The notes: generated from the letters alone by a model not told the origin. 7,946 bases of DNA from Syntrophaceae bacterium (GCA_030619435.1 JAUXBI010000074.1:1-7946); one strand, 5' to 3'. Shown: positions 1 through 5,714, numbered from the stretch's first letter. Made by a program: numbers and translations.

Positions 1-271
1 CCTCTTTGTGGAGTCCTATCTCTATATTCTCATTGCTGTTGAAGGTTTCGGATGCCTCGAAGTGATCAGGGTGTGAATGGGTGTTTATTATATATTTAAT
101 ATTCTTCGGATCTATTCCATCTTCTTCCATTTTCTTCAAAAGGTCTGGAAGAAACAGTTTGAGGCCCGGGTCTATAAGCGCCTGGACGCTTCCGCCTATG
201 AAGAAACTGTTACAGTTGTTTTCAAACGGATTCGTCCACTCGTAAACATAGATGTCATTATCCAGTTTCAT
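1..271 (-). CDS. MBL-fold metallohydrolase, N-terminal part (cut by window edge)
   Basis: The first 90 codons of a metallo-beta-lactamase-fold hydrolase are visible; the rest lies beyond base 1. The protein opens with a beta-rich stretch (IYVYEW...NSFFIGG) and then ALIDPGL, the usual first strands of the fold. Next comes the zinc-binding signature THSHPDHFEA, giving the HxHxDH residues H65, H67, D69 and H70. The family includes glyoxalase II and many other hydrolases that use one or two metals, and the substrate cannot be told from this fragment. The ATG at 271 is preceded by a near-perfect ribosome binding site (AAGGAGG) that overlaps the stop codon of the NlpD-like gene upstream, a gap of 9 bp. 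It is therefore almost certainly the fourth gene of the pcm operon and may be translationally coupled. In many gammaproteobacteria rpoS follows nlpD, but here this enzyme does. Confidence 0.85.
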   Translation of the reverse strand, partial: MKLDNDIYVYEWTNPFENNCNSFFIGGSVQALIDPGLKLFLPDLLKKMEEDGIDPKNIKYIINTHSHPDHFEASETFNSNENIEIGLHKE

Positions 272-280
272 TATTCCTCC

Positions 281-1027
281 TTATTTGGGCAGGTAATACA
301 GGGGATTTTTTGCCCTGTTTTTGTATCGTATTTCAAAGTGCAGACAGGTTTTTCCAGTCTTCTCTTCTTTTCCCAGAAGTCCTATCTTTTCCCCTCTCCT
401 GACAGTGGATCCAACACGCGCTACCCTCTCCTTTAGGTGAGAGTACACGGTCGAATAGGTGCTGTTATGCTTTATAATAATAGTTTCTCCATAATATTTT
501 ATGGGCGCGGAATGTATTATAGTCCCGCCTGCGGAGGCCAGGATGGATGCTCCTTCCTTTCCGCTTATTTTGATTCCGTTATGCCGCATGCCCTTATATA
601 CGCCGAATTTTGAAGACACCTTGCCCTTTACCGGCCATATAAAACCGGGTCTGTAAGATTGGGAAGATTTCTTATCCGGTATATTTTTGGAGGCAGACGC
701 CCTGTTTTTTTGAATAGTTTCGGGAGGTTGCTTCTTTATTGTATCATCTGTCTTATGTGATGATGTGGCAGGTTTAATGGAAATGGCGCTTGCGGCATTG
801 GGAATAAATAATACACTACCTGTTTCGATACGGTTATCGGACAGGTTGTTCACCTCGGCGAGTTTGTCGAGATCACAATTGTAGGTTTGGGCTATTCTCC
901 ACAGGGTTTCACCCTTTTCCACCCTGTGATAAACACCGTTTGTATCTGTACCGGGCGTAGTTGCGCAGGCAGTAATGAATAAGAGGATAAGGAGAAATAT
1001 GGAGAATGTTTTTTTGTCGCGTAGCAT
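281..1027 (-). CDS. nlpD: NlpD-like lipoprotein: LysM plus degenerate LytM (M23) domain
   Basis: This is a 248-residue envelope lipoprotein. A hydrophobic signal (residues 8-20) ends in the lipobox ITAC, so Cys21 should be lipidated. A LysM peptidoglycan-binding domain spans about 32-76 (YHRVEKGETLWRIAQTYN). A Lys/Ser/Pro-rich linker follows to about 128, then a LytM/M23 domain from about 130 to the end (IWPVKGKVSSKFG ... LHFEIRYKNRAKNPLYYLPK), which closely resembles the E. coli NlpD C-terminus. Active M23 peptidases carry HxxxD and HxH. Here the first motif reads HNGIK (H149 kept, K153 in place of Asp) and the second reads CLH (C228 in place of the first His), while H197 in YSH is kept. Losing two zinc ligands points to a non-catalytic activator of N-acetylmuramyl-L-alanine amidases, as known for NlpD and EnvC. 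The start at 1027 has GGAG a few bases upstream. It sits 10 bp after the YqaA gene. Confidence 0.88.
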   Translation of the reverse strand: MLRDKKTFSIFLLILLFITACATTPGTDTNGVYHRVEKGETLWRIAQTYNCDLDKLAEVNNLSDNRIETGSVLFIPNAASAISIKPATSSHKTDDTIKKQPPETIQKNRASASKNIPDKKSSQSYRPGFIWPVKGKVSSKFGVYKGMRHNGIKISGKEGASILASAGGTIIHSAPIKYYGETIIIKHNSTYSTVYSHLKERVARVGSTVRRGEKIGLLGKEEKTGKTCLHFEIRYKNRAKNPLYYLPK

Positions 1028-1037
1028 AGGACTCCAA

Positions 1038-1619
1038 TTACAGAAGATACTTAATTAATATGAACCCTCCGATAAGAAGAGCCACAAAAACAAAAGCCAG
1101 GGCATTGAAATAGCGGTCTATAAACAGTTTAATAGTTGGGCCGAATTTATATATTAACCACCCTACAAGAAAAAATCTTGCGGCTCTGCTTACCGCTGAA
1201 GCGATGAGAAAGATTATGAAGTTTATCTTGAATGCGCCTGCCGATATGGTAAAAACCTTGTAGGGAATGGGTGTAAAGCCGGCTATCCCGACAGCCCACG
1301 CATTGTACTTGTTGTACAGGTCGCCCACCGCGTAGTATTGTTCAGCAAAACCATAGAAGTTGACTATACGAAATCCGACCAGATCCATAAACTGATATCC
1401 GATCCCATATCCGATAACACCACCTAGAAGTGAACCCAGAGAGCATATCAACGCGTACCTGAACGATTTGGTAGGGATGGATATTGCCAGCGCGATCAGT
1501 AGAACATCGGGTGGTATGGGGAAAAAACTCGACTCCGCCAACGCAAGAAAAAACAGTGCCCATGATCCATAGGGTGTTTCAGCCCAGTGAAGAACCCAAT
1601 CGTATAATCTTCTAAGCAT
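1038..1619 (-). CDS. yqaA: YqaA family DedA-like inner-membrane protein (VTT/SNARE-associated domain)
   Basis: This 193-residue multi-pass membrane protein belongs to the YqaA branch of the DedA superfamily. Two hallmark segments are seen: AESSFFPIPPDVLLIALA (about residues 28-45) and GFTPIPYKVFTISAGAF (about 114-130). These are the paired, partly re-entrant Pro-rich motifs of the fold. Hydrophobic segments lie near 18-45, 53-76, 108-128, 133-158 and 172-192. The basic SRAARFF segment (about 144-150) matches the conserved arginine region of DedA proteins. DedA-family members are linked to membrane homeostasis and some to lipid-carrier flipping, but the exact role of the YqaA group is not settled. 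The gene starts 8 bp after the pcm stop and ends 10 bp before the NlpD-like gene, so it is clearly co-transcribed. In deltaproteobacteria a YqaA gene between pcm and nlpD is plausible; I did not verify how common it is. Confidence 0.9.
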   Translation of the reverse strand: MLRRLYDWVLHWAETPYGSWALFFLALAESSFFPIPPDVLLIALAISIPTKSFRYALICSLGSLLGGVIGYGIGYQFMDLVGFRIVNFYGFAEQYYAVGDLYNKYNAWAVGIAGFTPIPYKVFTISAGAFKINFIIFLIASAVSRAARFFLVGWLIYKFGPTIKLFIDRYFNALAFVFVALLIGGFILIKYLL

Positions 1620-1627
1620 ACCCTATG

Positions 1628-2281
1628 TTAACCCTTCCATCCATGTTCCCCTATGAGATCAACAAAACGGCACCCACAGAGATCTTCTATTTCTATATCG
1701 TCTGTTTCTTCCGACAGGCGAGTGATCTTCAACAATGTCTGCGAGCTTTGGCTGCCGACAGGAATGATAAGTCTTCCCCCGACAGCCAGCTGTCCCTTGA
1801 GAGTTTCGGGGATCTTCGGGGCGCCGGCAGTAGCTATAATAGCGTCGAACGGAGATTCTTCACTCCACCCATACGTTCCGTCTCCGACCCTTATCAATAT
1901 ATTGTAGTAGTTGAGCGAATCCAGAGTCCTTTGCGCCTTGAAAGCAAGAGACGCTATCCTCTCGATTGAAAATACCCTCTCGGCCAACTCTGCCAGAATG
2001 GCTGTTTGATATCCACAACCAGTTCCTATTTCCAGAACCTTTTCGGTTCCCTTCAGCTCAAGCGCTTCAGTCATGAGACCCACAATATAAGGCTGGGAAA
2101 TGGTCTGTCTGGAACCTATGGGCAGAGGATTGTCGGAGTATGCCTGATTCTGGATGCCCTCATCCACAAAAAGATGTCTCGGAACCGTTGCCATTGTCTT
2201 TAAAACCCTCTCGTCAGTAATGCCTCTAGCTATGAGGTGGTTATTGATCATTCGGGTTCTTTGCTTGCTGTACCTGCGCAT
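1628..2281 (-). CDS. pcm: Protein-L-isoaspartate(D-aspartate) O-methyltransferase
   Basis: A 217-residue class I SAM-dependent methyltransferase that repairs spontaneously damaged proteins by methylating L-isoaspartyl residues in the cytoplasm. The N-terminal substrate region reads MINNHLIARGITDERVLKTM then VPRHLFVDE, and QTISQPYIVGLMTE (about 59-72) holds the family's conserved Ser. SAM motif I is VLEIGTGCGYQTA (82-94), followed by the acidic end of the next strand (SIER), GDG (133-135) and FDAIIATAGAPKIPETL (145-161). The C-terminal CRFVDLIGEHGW is also typical. The length is normal for the family. The ATG at 2281 lacks a clear Shine-Dalgarno; in-frame sequence stays open for 11 codons upstream with no better start, so the start is the least certain part. 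It is the first gene of the operon as seen. The usual upstream partner surE is absent. Confidence 0.95.
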   Translation of the reverse strand: MRRYSKQRTRMINNHLIARGITDERVLKTMATVPRHLFVDEGIQNQAYSDNPLPIGSRQTISQPYIVGLMTEALELKGTEKVLEIGTGCGYQTAILAELAERVFSIERIASLAFKAQRTLDSLNYYNILIRVGDGTYGWSEESPFDAIIATAGAPKIPETLKGQLAVGGRLIIPVGSQSSQTLLKITRLSEETDDIEIEDLCGCRFVDLIGEHGWKG

Positions 2282-2702
2282 AGGCTCTGTCCAAATGTTT
2301 TCTCTAATGTCTTTTCAAAACCATTTTTATGTATATCATATTTTTAAGGGTATTGAGATGGCGCGGATACGGAAAATACGAGTAGCTATCATTTAACAGC
2401 CCAGTTTTCAACAAAAAAGCGCCCCGGCAGGAATGATTGACTGTATTGTTTATGCACGCGGTGCGGCGGTTTTTAATGTAGTGTTTTAAAAAGATCAAAT
2501 ATTCTTCACAATAACTCCTGGTTGGGTTTTTGCGTGCAAATATAATTTATCTGACAGGGTTACCCGCATCATCCCTGCCACGCGTTTTTCTTGACAGCCA
2601 AACGTATTTCTTTTACACATCAAAAGGCGATTTTGTGGAAAGTTGAATTTTCACCATTTTGTCAAAAGTAATTTGTTTATTCTTGCGCGGGAGTTTAATC
2701 TG
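2282..2702. other. Intergenic region between divergent pcm and terpene-cyclase genes
   Basis: About 420 bases separate the pcm start (minus strand) from the chosen start of the cyclase gene (plus strand). The sequence is AT-rich with stop codons in every frame I checked, and I see no convincing protein gene. It must carry the promoter of the pcm operon, but I found only weak hexamer matches on the minus strand. The clearest element is a TTGACA box at 2591-2596 on the plus strand. A GC-rich patch near 2420-2430 and 2456-2475 can form only short hairpins. Confidence 0.6.
2591..2619 (+). promoter_or_regulatory. Candidate sigma70-type promoter for the terpene cyclase gene
   Basis: A perfect -35 box TTGACA (2591-2596) is followed after 17 bp by TACACA (2614-2619), a weak -10 box. 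Transcription would begin near 2626 and leave an untranslated leader of roughly 75 bases before the ATG at 2703. A TATAAT at 2541-2546 lies upstream but has no recognisable -35 partner. Confidence 0.4.
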
Positions 2703-3758
2703 ATGATGATTCCGACCTCTTCATGGGCGATAATGATAAGGACTTATTTTAATGTTATTCCCGATGTTCATCGCTGTTTGGGTGAATGGGAAAATCGCGC
2801 AAAGCAGATTCCGGATCTGGAACTCAGAAGACAGGCGTTGATGAGCATCCAGACAAAAACTTTTCACTGTGAGGGGGGATCTGTTTATGGATTGCTGGCA
2901 GGTGAAAAGTGCGGAGAAGCCATACGTTTTATTGTTGCCTACCAGACTATCTGTGACTATCTCGATAATTTATGTGACCGCAGTACGTCTTTAGACCCAA
3001 TTGATTTTCGCGCACTCCACGAATCGCTGCTTCATGCGTTGACGCCGAAAGCTGAGAGTGTCAATTATTATAGATTTCGGGACGAACAGGACGATGGCGG
3101 GTATCTGGCATCGCTTGTAAAAACATGTCAGGATGTATTGGAAAAGCTTCCCTCATATAACAATATTTCTTCAGAACTCTACGATCTGGCGGGCTATTAT
3201 TGTGACCTGCAGGTACATAAGCATGTCAAAGAGGAAGAGCGCGTTCCACGTTTGAAGGAGTGGTTTGAGGCGCATCGGGATGGACTGCCGGAGATGAGCT
3301 GGTATGAATTTTCGGCATGTTGCGGTTCAACGCTTGGTATCTTCTGCCTGGTTGCCTGTGCATTTTATGACCAGTGTTCGGATGAATTGGCATTGCGTGT
3401 AAAAGATGCTTATTTCCCATGGGTACAGGGGCTTCATATCCTTTTGGATTACCTTATCGATCAGGAAGAAGACCGCATCGGAAAAGACCTGAATTTCTGT
3501 TCTTACTATAAGGATGATGAGGAGATGCTGAGGCGGTTGACGCACTTTTTTAATCAGGCGGACAGAAGCATCTCCGGATTGCCACATTCAAAATTTCATC
3601 AGATGGTTAATCGTGGATTATTTGCTATTTATCTCTCGGACAAAAAAGTGAACAGACAGAAATCAGTGCGCAGAATGGCCAAAAAAATTATTCGCCTTGG
3701 TGGATGGGCGGCATCCTTTTTCTATTTGAATGGGTGGATTTATCGGCGGATTAGATAG
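2703..3758 (+). CDS. ytpB: Tetraprenyl-beta-curcumene synthase family terpene cyclase (YtpB/DUF2600)
   Basis: The 351-residue product matches the YtpB/DUF2600 family, which in Bacillus cyclises a C35 heptaprenyl chain to tetraprenyl-beta-curcumene, a sesquarterpene. Counting from the ATG at 2703, the N-terminal block is ELRRQALMSIQTKTFHCEGG (about 40-59). Next come the acidic motif DYLDNLCDR (about 85-93), RFRDEQDDGGYL (about 124-135) and YCDLQVHKH (about 167-175). The segment CCGSTLGIFCLVACAF follows. The second metal-binding-like motif is DYLIDQEEDR with GKDLNFCSYY (about 249-269). A basic, partly hydrophobic C-terminus may touch the membrane. An in-frame TTG at 2643 would add 20 residues, but ATG 2703 is preferred: GGGAG lies 9 bases upstream, and from memory family members begin close to this point. 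The gene stands alone, with long gaps on both sides and no prenyl-synthase partner. The fold family looks secure; the exact substrate is inferred. Confidence 0.88.
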   Translation: MMIPTSSWAIMIRTYFNVIPDVHRCLGEWENRAKQIPDLELRRQALMSIQTKTFHCEGGSVYGLLAGEKCGEAIRFIVAYQTICDYLDNLCDRSTSLDPIDFRALHESLLHALTPKAESVNYYRFRDEQDDGGYLASLVKTCQDVLEKLPSYNNISSELYDLAGYYCDLQVHKHVKEEERVPRLKEWFEAHRDGLPEMSWYEFSACCGSTLGIFCLVACAFYDQCSDELALRVKDAYFPWVQGLHILLDYLIDQEEDRIGKDLNFCSYYKDDEEMLRRLTHFFNQADRSISGLPHSKFHQMVNRGLFAIYLSDKKVNRQKSVRRMAKKIIRLGGWAASFFYLNGWIYRRIR

Positions 3759-3849
3759 TGTCCATCCAGAAATGGCCCTTTTCCGCAGTCTCTCAGGCTT
3801 TATCCCTCAAGAGAAGTTTTGTTTGAATGAAGATCCCCGAAAGGGCCAG

Positions 3850-3876
3850 GATAATATGGTGTCATAATTATCTTTT
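3850..3876 (+). terminator. Weak candidate terminator after the terpene cyclase gene
   Basis: GATAATATG (3850-3858) can pair with CATAATTATC (3863-3872) with one bulged A and a GTGT loop, giving a 9-bp AT-rich stem followed by four T residues. It lies about 90 bases after the cyclase stop. The stem is mostly A-T, so its strength is doubtful. Confidence 0.25.
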
Positions 3877-4041
3877 CATGCCGATAGATTGTCAAAACAC
3901 TGGATGATCCGGCGCGTATTCTCGTCTCTCGAGACGCTCTTGTCAAACCTTTATTCTTGATTTTTTGCGAAATTGTCAATCTTCATACGGAACTTCAGAC
4001 TGTCCAACAAGATGTAGCATATCTTTATATTACTATAATAC

Positions 4042-4070
4042 TTGACAGAATTGCACGGTTAGTTCATAAA
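4042..4070 (+). promoter_or_regulatory. Candidate sigma70-type promoter for the small membrane protein gene
   Basis: A perfect TTGACA (4042-4047) is separated by 17 bp from CATAAA (4065-4070), which matches four of six -10 positions and sits in an AT-rich stretch. The predicted start near 4077 gives a leader of about 70 bases before the ATG at 4148. A TATAAT just upstream (4034-4039) has no good -35 partner. Confidence 0.5.
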
Positions 4071-4147
4071 TAAAACCAGATTGTATTTCACTTCTTTTTG
4101 AGAGTTTCTCTGGTATTTGAATCTTGAATGAAAGAGGGGATCTCATC

Positions 4148-4522
4148 ATGGCGCGAAAGACGTTTTATAAGAGAGTCCTGGTTCCTGCCGGGATTGTTCT
4201 GTTTCTGATGATCCTGTCGATCAATATCTATAATATATCCCCTGTCCTAGGTATTAATCATCCGGGCCTGGGCTGGATGATATCCAATGTATCCGCACTC
4301 TTTATGTTTGTCAGTATATGGTTTGGCGCCTTTATCGCTCATCCGCTTGCCTACAGGGCCGGCGCAAGTATGAAGGAGAGGGTGCTGGTGGGTCTGGTCA
4401 CCCCACTGGTTTGGTCGGCAAAGATGGAATCATATTGGAGATCAAACCCTGTAAAAAACGTGCGTAACAACCTGTCATTCTTGAGAGAACTGGCCTATGA
4501 TAAACTTACACAAAAAAGTTGA
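4148..4522 (+). CDS. Small membrane protein of unknown function, two predicted helices
   Basis: A 124-residue protein I do not recognise. The basic N-terminus (MARKTFYKR) precedes a first hydrophobic helix (about residues 9-29, LVPAGIVLFLMILSINIY). A second follows at about 43-65 (MISNVSALFMFVSIWFGAFIAH), and a shorter hydrophobic stretch lies near 77-91 (VLVGLVTPLVWSA). The C-terminal 30 residues are polar and basic, probably cytosolic. Positive charges before helix 1 and after helix 2 suggest both ends face the cytoplasm if there are only two helices. The ATG at 4148 is chosen because AGAGGGGA sits 7 bases upstream; an in-frame TTG at 4124 would place that site inside the gene. It has its own promoter candidate, and uspA follows 273 bases later on the same strand. 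The hydrophobic pattern and strong ribosome binding site make it likely real. No function can be assigned. Confidence 0.72.
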   Translation: MARKTFYKRVLVPAGIVLFLMILSINIYNISPVLGINHPGLGWMISNVSALFMFVSIWFGAFIAHPLAYRAGASMKERVLVGLVTPLVWSAKMESYWRSNPVKNVRNNLSFLRELAYDKLTQKS

Positions 4523-4548
4523 CAGTACTTTATCTTGAATGGTAAACT
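4519..4548 (+). promoter_or_regulatory. Candidate promoter for uspA overlapping the preceding stop codon
   Basis: TTGACA (4519-4524) overlaps the TGA stop of the membrane-protein gene and is followed after 18 bp by TAAACT (4543-4548), a four-of-six -10 match. A better -10 hexamer, TATAAT, starts at 4548 but is 23 bp from TTGACA, too far for normal sigma70 spacing. Either choice gives a leader of more than 230 bases in front of uspA. Confidence 0.4.
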
Positions 4549-4795
4549 ATAATAAACTGTGGCTGGGGTTGCTTAGTAGTCCAGATTCAGGATAGAACTA
4601 GCTTTTATGGAGGAGAAAACATTCTCATCCGGAAAATGCCGGTTCCTCTGATCGGCCTTCCGTTCTTTAGTTGAATCAGAAGGGTCCGGATCTTTTGGGT
4701 GAGAACAGGGTTGCAAGGCTGAAAAGAAAGAGCTCCTGTACGGGGAAAAGCAAGAAGCTCTTTAATTGAAGTAAAGAAAGGAAAGGAGAACAAAA
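4523..4795 (+). promoter_or_regulatory. Long uspA leader with a possible H-type pseudoknot
   Basis: This 273-base gap has no supportable gene. Near its 3' end ACAGG (4705-4709) is complementary to CCTGT (4735-4739), and AAAGAGCT (4727-4734) to AGCTCTTT (4756-4763). The two helices interleave and abut at 4734/4735, the arrangement of an H-type pseudoknot that could stack coaxially. It ends about 20 bases before the uspA ribosome binding site (AAAGGAGA). It resembles no riboswitch I know. The stems are only 5 and 8 bp, so chance is possible. Confidence 0.25.
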
Positions 4796-5314
4796 ATGAT
4801 AGAATATCCTAAATACAAGAAGGTTCTTTTTTGTACAGATTTCTCTGAAAATGCAGATTATGCCTTTGAGTTCGCTTTTGGTGTTGCCAAAAGAGATGAA
4901 GGCCTTCTCTACATCCTACACGTGAAAACTGATATTGCAGACCAGGCATATCTTGAGGGGACAGGGGACGGATCGTATCCGGAGATGGTGGAATCCATAA
5001 GAGAAAGCACTCAAAGAGAGCTGGATAATAATCTTCAGGAGCACTATGCAAAAAAGATAGAGGGCGCCCAGTTTGAAATCGTAACAAAATCCGGCAGGGC
5101 ATATCAGGAAATAATCGGGTTTGCAGAAGAGAAGGGTGTGGACATTATTGTTATAGGCACGCACGGAAGAACAGGAATGAAACATACCTTGTTCGGGAGT
5201 GTTGCCGAGATGGTTACCCGGCTTAGCCCACTTCCTGTTTTTATAATTCCGTCCAAGGGAAAAGCCTGGCCCACTAATCCGGATGAAAAACCCTCCTCCC
5301 ACACACCTATGTAG
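4796..5314 (+). CDS. UspA-family universal stress protein
   Basis: A 172-residue single-domain cytosolic universal stress protein. The first strand KKVLFCTDFSENADYAFEFA carries Asp15, typically near the nucleotide. YILHVKTD follows, then an amphipathic helical stretch to about 88. The ATP-binding signature at about 121-135, GTHGRTGMKHTLFGS, fits G-2x-G-9x-G-S/T (G121, G124, G134, S135), so this belongs to the ATP-binding class. It is followed by the usual last strand PLPVFIIP. Such proteins bind ATP, dimerise and support survival under stress; partners cannot be read from the sequence. A Pro/Ser-rich tail of about 20 residues is longer than in minimal homologues. The start is well supported by AAAGGAGA about 6 bases upstream. 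The long structured leader suggests post-transcriptional control. Downstream lies a strong hairpin that suits minus-strand termination, not an obvious terminator for this gene. Confidence 0.93.
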   Translation: MIEYPKYKKVLFCTDFSENADYAFEFAFGVAKRDEGLLYILHVKTDIADQAYLEGTGDGSYPEMVESIRESTQRELDNNLQEHYAKKIEGAQFEIVTKSGRAYQEIIGFAEEKGVDIIVIGTHGRTGMKHTLFGSVAEMVTRLSPLPVFIIPSKGKAWPTNPDEKPSSHTPM

Positions 5315-5381
5315 ACTGTAGACCTGTCGCCGGAGATGTGTAAGTTGGGTAGATAAGATTTTACTGTTGGAATAAGCAGAC

Positions 5382-5428
5382 AAAAAAATGTGCCTCTCTG
5401 AACGGTATTCCTCCGTCAGAGAGGCACA
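5382..5428 (-). terminator. Strong bulged hairpin: minus-strand terminator and/or IS200-type left-end hairpin
   Basis: The arms 5389-5405 and 5413-5428 pair over 16 bp (TGTGCCTCTCTGA..CGG with CCGTCAGAGAGGCACA), with one bulged A and a 7-base loop. On the minus strand the hairpin is followed by seven T residues (A-run at 5382-5388), the form of a rho-independent terminator for leftward transcription from the truncated radical SAM gene. On the plus strand no T-run follows. It also directly abuts the tnpA relic, and bulged palindromes at element ends are typical of the IS200/IS605 family, so it may have begun as the left-end hairpin. Confidence 0.7.
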
Positions 5429-5628
5429 CAAAAACCGATTTAAAAGTTCATTTGATCTGGATTTTCAAATACTATAAAAGAGTGTTGACTGGGTAAGTGG
5501 TAATTCGAACGCGGGATATACTTCGTCAGATAGTACTTGAGCATGAGCTTGATATAATAAGGTTCCGTCAAGGAATGTTCGCAATTTCGAGTAATGAGGT
5601 CACCGATATCACCGATTTATGCTGCTAG
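5425..5628 (+). pseudogene. tnpA: IS200/IS605-family TnpA (Y1 transposase) remnant
   Basis: Frame-1 translation of this stretch gives HTKTD and then KVHLIWIFKYYKRVLTG, the first strand and helix of IS200-type TnpA (family form roughly HTVTDLKVHLVWITKYRYKVLTG). A TAA stop follows at 5494-5496. The frame continues as RTRDILRQIVLEHELDII, again typical, and then jumps to GMFAISSNEVTD, which corresponds to the family's C-terminal AVSSGNVTDEMI segment. About 70 residues in between are missing, including the HUH metal-binding histidines. The C-terminal helix with the catalytic tyrosine is also absent (TAG at 5626-5628). There is no start codon in frame; an ATG at 5388 would need a frameshift near 5425. 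The relic cannot make a working transposase. Confidence 0.78.
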
Positions 5629-5682
5629 TTGTAATGCTATTTGTTGTTTCTCAATGAGTGACTGTTTAATCCAGCGGGAAGT

Positions 5683-5702
5683 CCCCGTCCGTAAGGGCGG
5701 AG
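5683..5702 (+). repeat. GTAA-loop hairpin, copy 1 (IS200/IS605-type end hairpin)
   Basis: CCCCGTCC pairs with GGGCGGAG around a GTAA loop, with one C/A mismatch and one G-T pair. The core CGTC-GTAAGGGCG is shared with the second copy about 95 bases to the right. The form resembles right-end hairpins of IS200/IS605 elements (CCCCGCC...GGCGGGG type). It lies about 55 bases after the tnpA remnant, where a right end would be expected. Confidence 0.6.
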
Positions 5703-5714
5703 ATGAGAGCAATA

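Larger units (their letters stand above)
3759..4147. other. Intergenic region with inverted repeats, no gene seen
   Basis: About 390 bases hold no supportable ORF. They contain a 9-bp inverted repeat (TGGCCCTTT at 3773-3781 against AAAGGGCCA at 3840-3848, 58 bases apart). An AT-rich bulged hairpin lies at 3850-3872 followed by TTTT, and a short CGTCT/AGACG hairpin lies at 3923-3936. A promoter for the next gene lies at 4042-4070. Confidence 0.6.

Noticed and set aside
2456..2476. GCAC-GCG-GTGC hairpin with nearby T-run as a terminator
   Set aside because: The stem is only 4 bp, the T-run is separated from it, and no plus-strand gene ends just upstream.
2304..2498. 64-codon minus-strand ORF upstream of pcm
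   Set aside because: Its product has no recognisable motif, no ribosome binding site precedes it, and it lies in AT-rich intergenic sequence.
2643..2702. TTG start that would extend the terpene cyclase by 20 residues
   Set aside because: There is no properly spaced ribosome binding site before the TTG, whereas ATG 2703 has GGGAG at 9 bases and gives the N-terminus expected for the family.
4124..4147. TTG start that would extend the small membrane protein by 8 residues
   Set aside because: The AGAGGGGA ribosome binding site would lie inside the coding sequence; it is ideally placed for ATG 4148.
4519..4553. TTGACA with TATAAT at 4548 as one promoter
   Set aside because: The 23-bp spacing is too long for sigma70; the TAAACT box at 18 bp was used instead with low confidence.
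4607..4651. 14-codon ORF in the uspA leader as a leader peptide
   Set aside because: It has no ribosome binding site before its ATG and no run of regulatory codons.
4916..5431. 171-codon minus-strand ORF antisense to uspA
   Set aside because: It is antisense to a clear UspA gene, starts in the IS relic and has no family features.
5600..5617. Tandem TCACCGATA/TCACCGATT as a repeat element
   Set aside because: Only two 9-base units inside the decayed tnpA frame; too short to mean anything alone.
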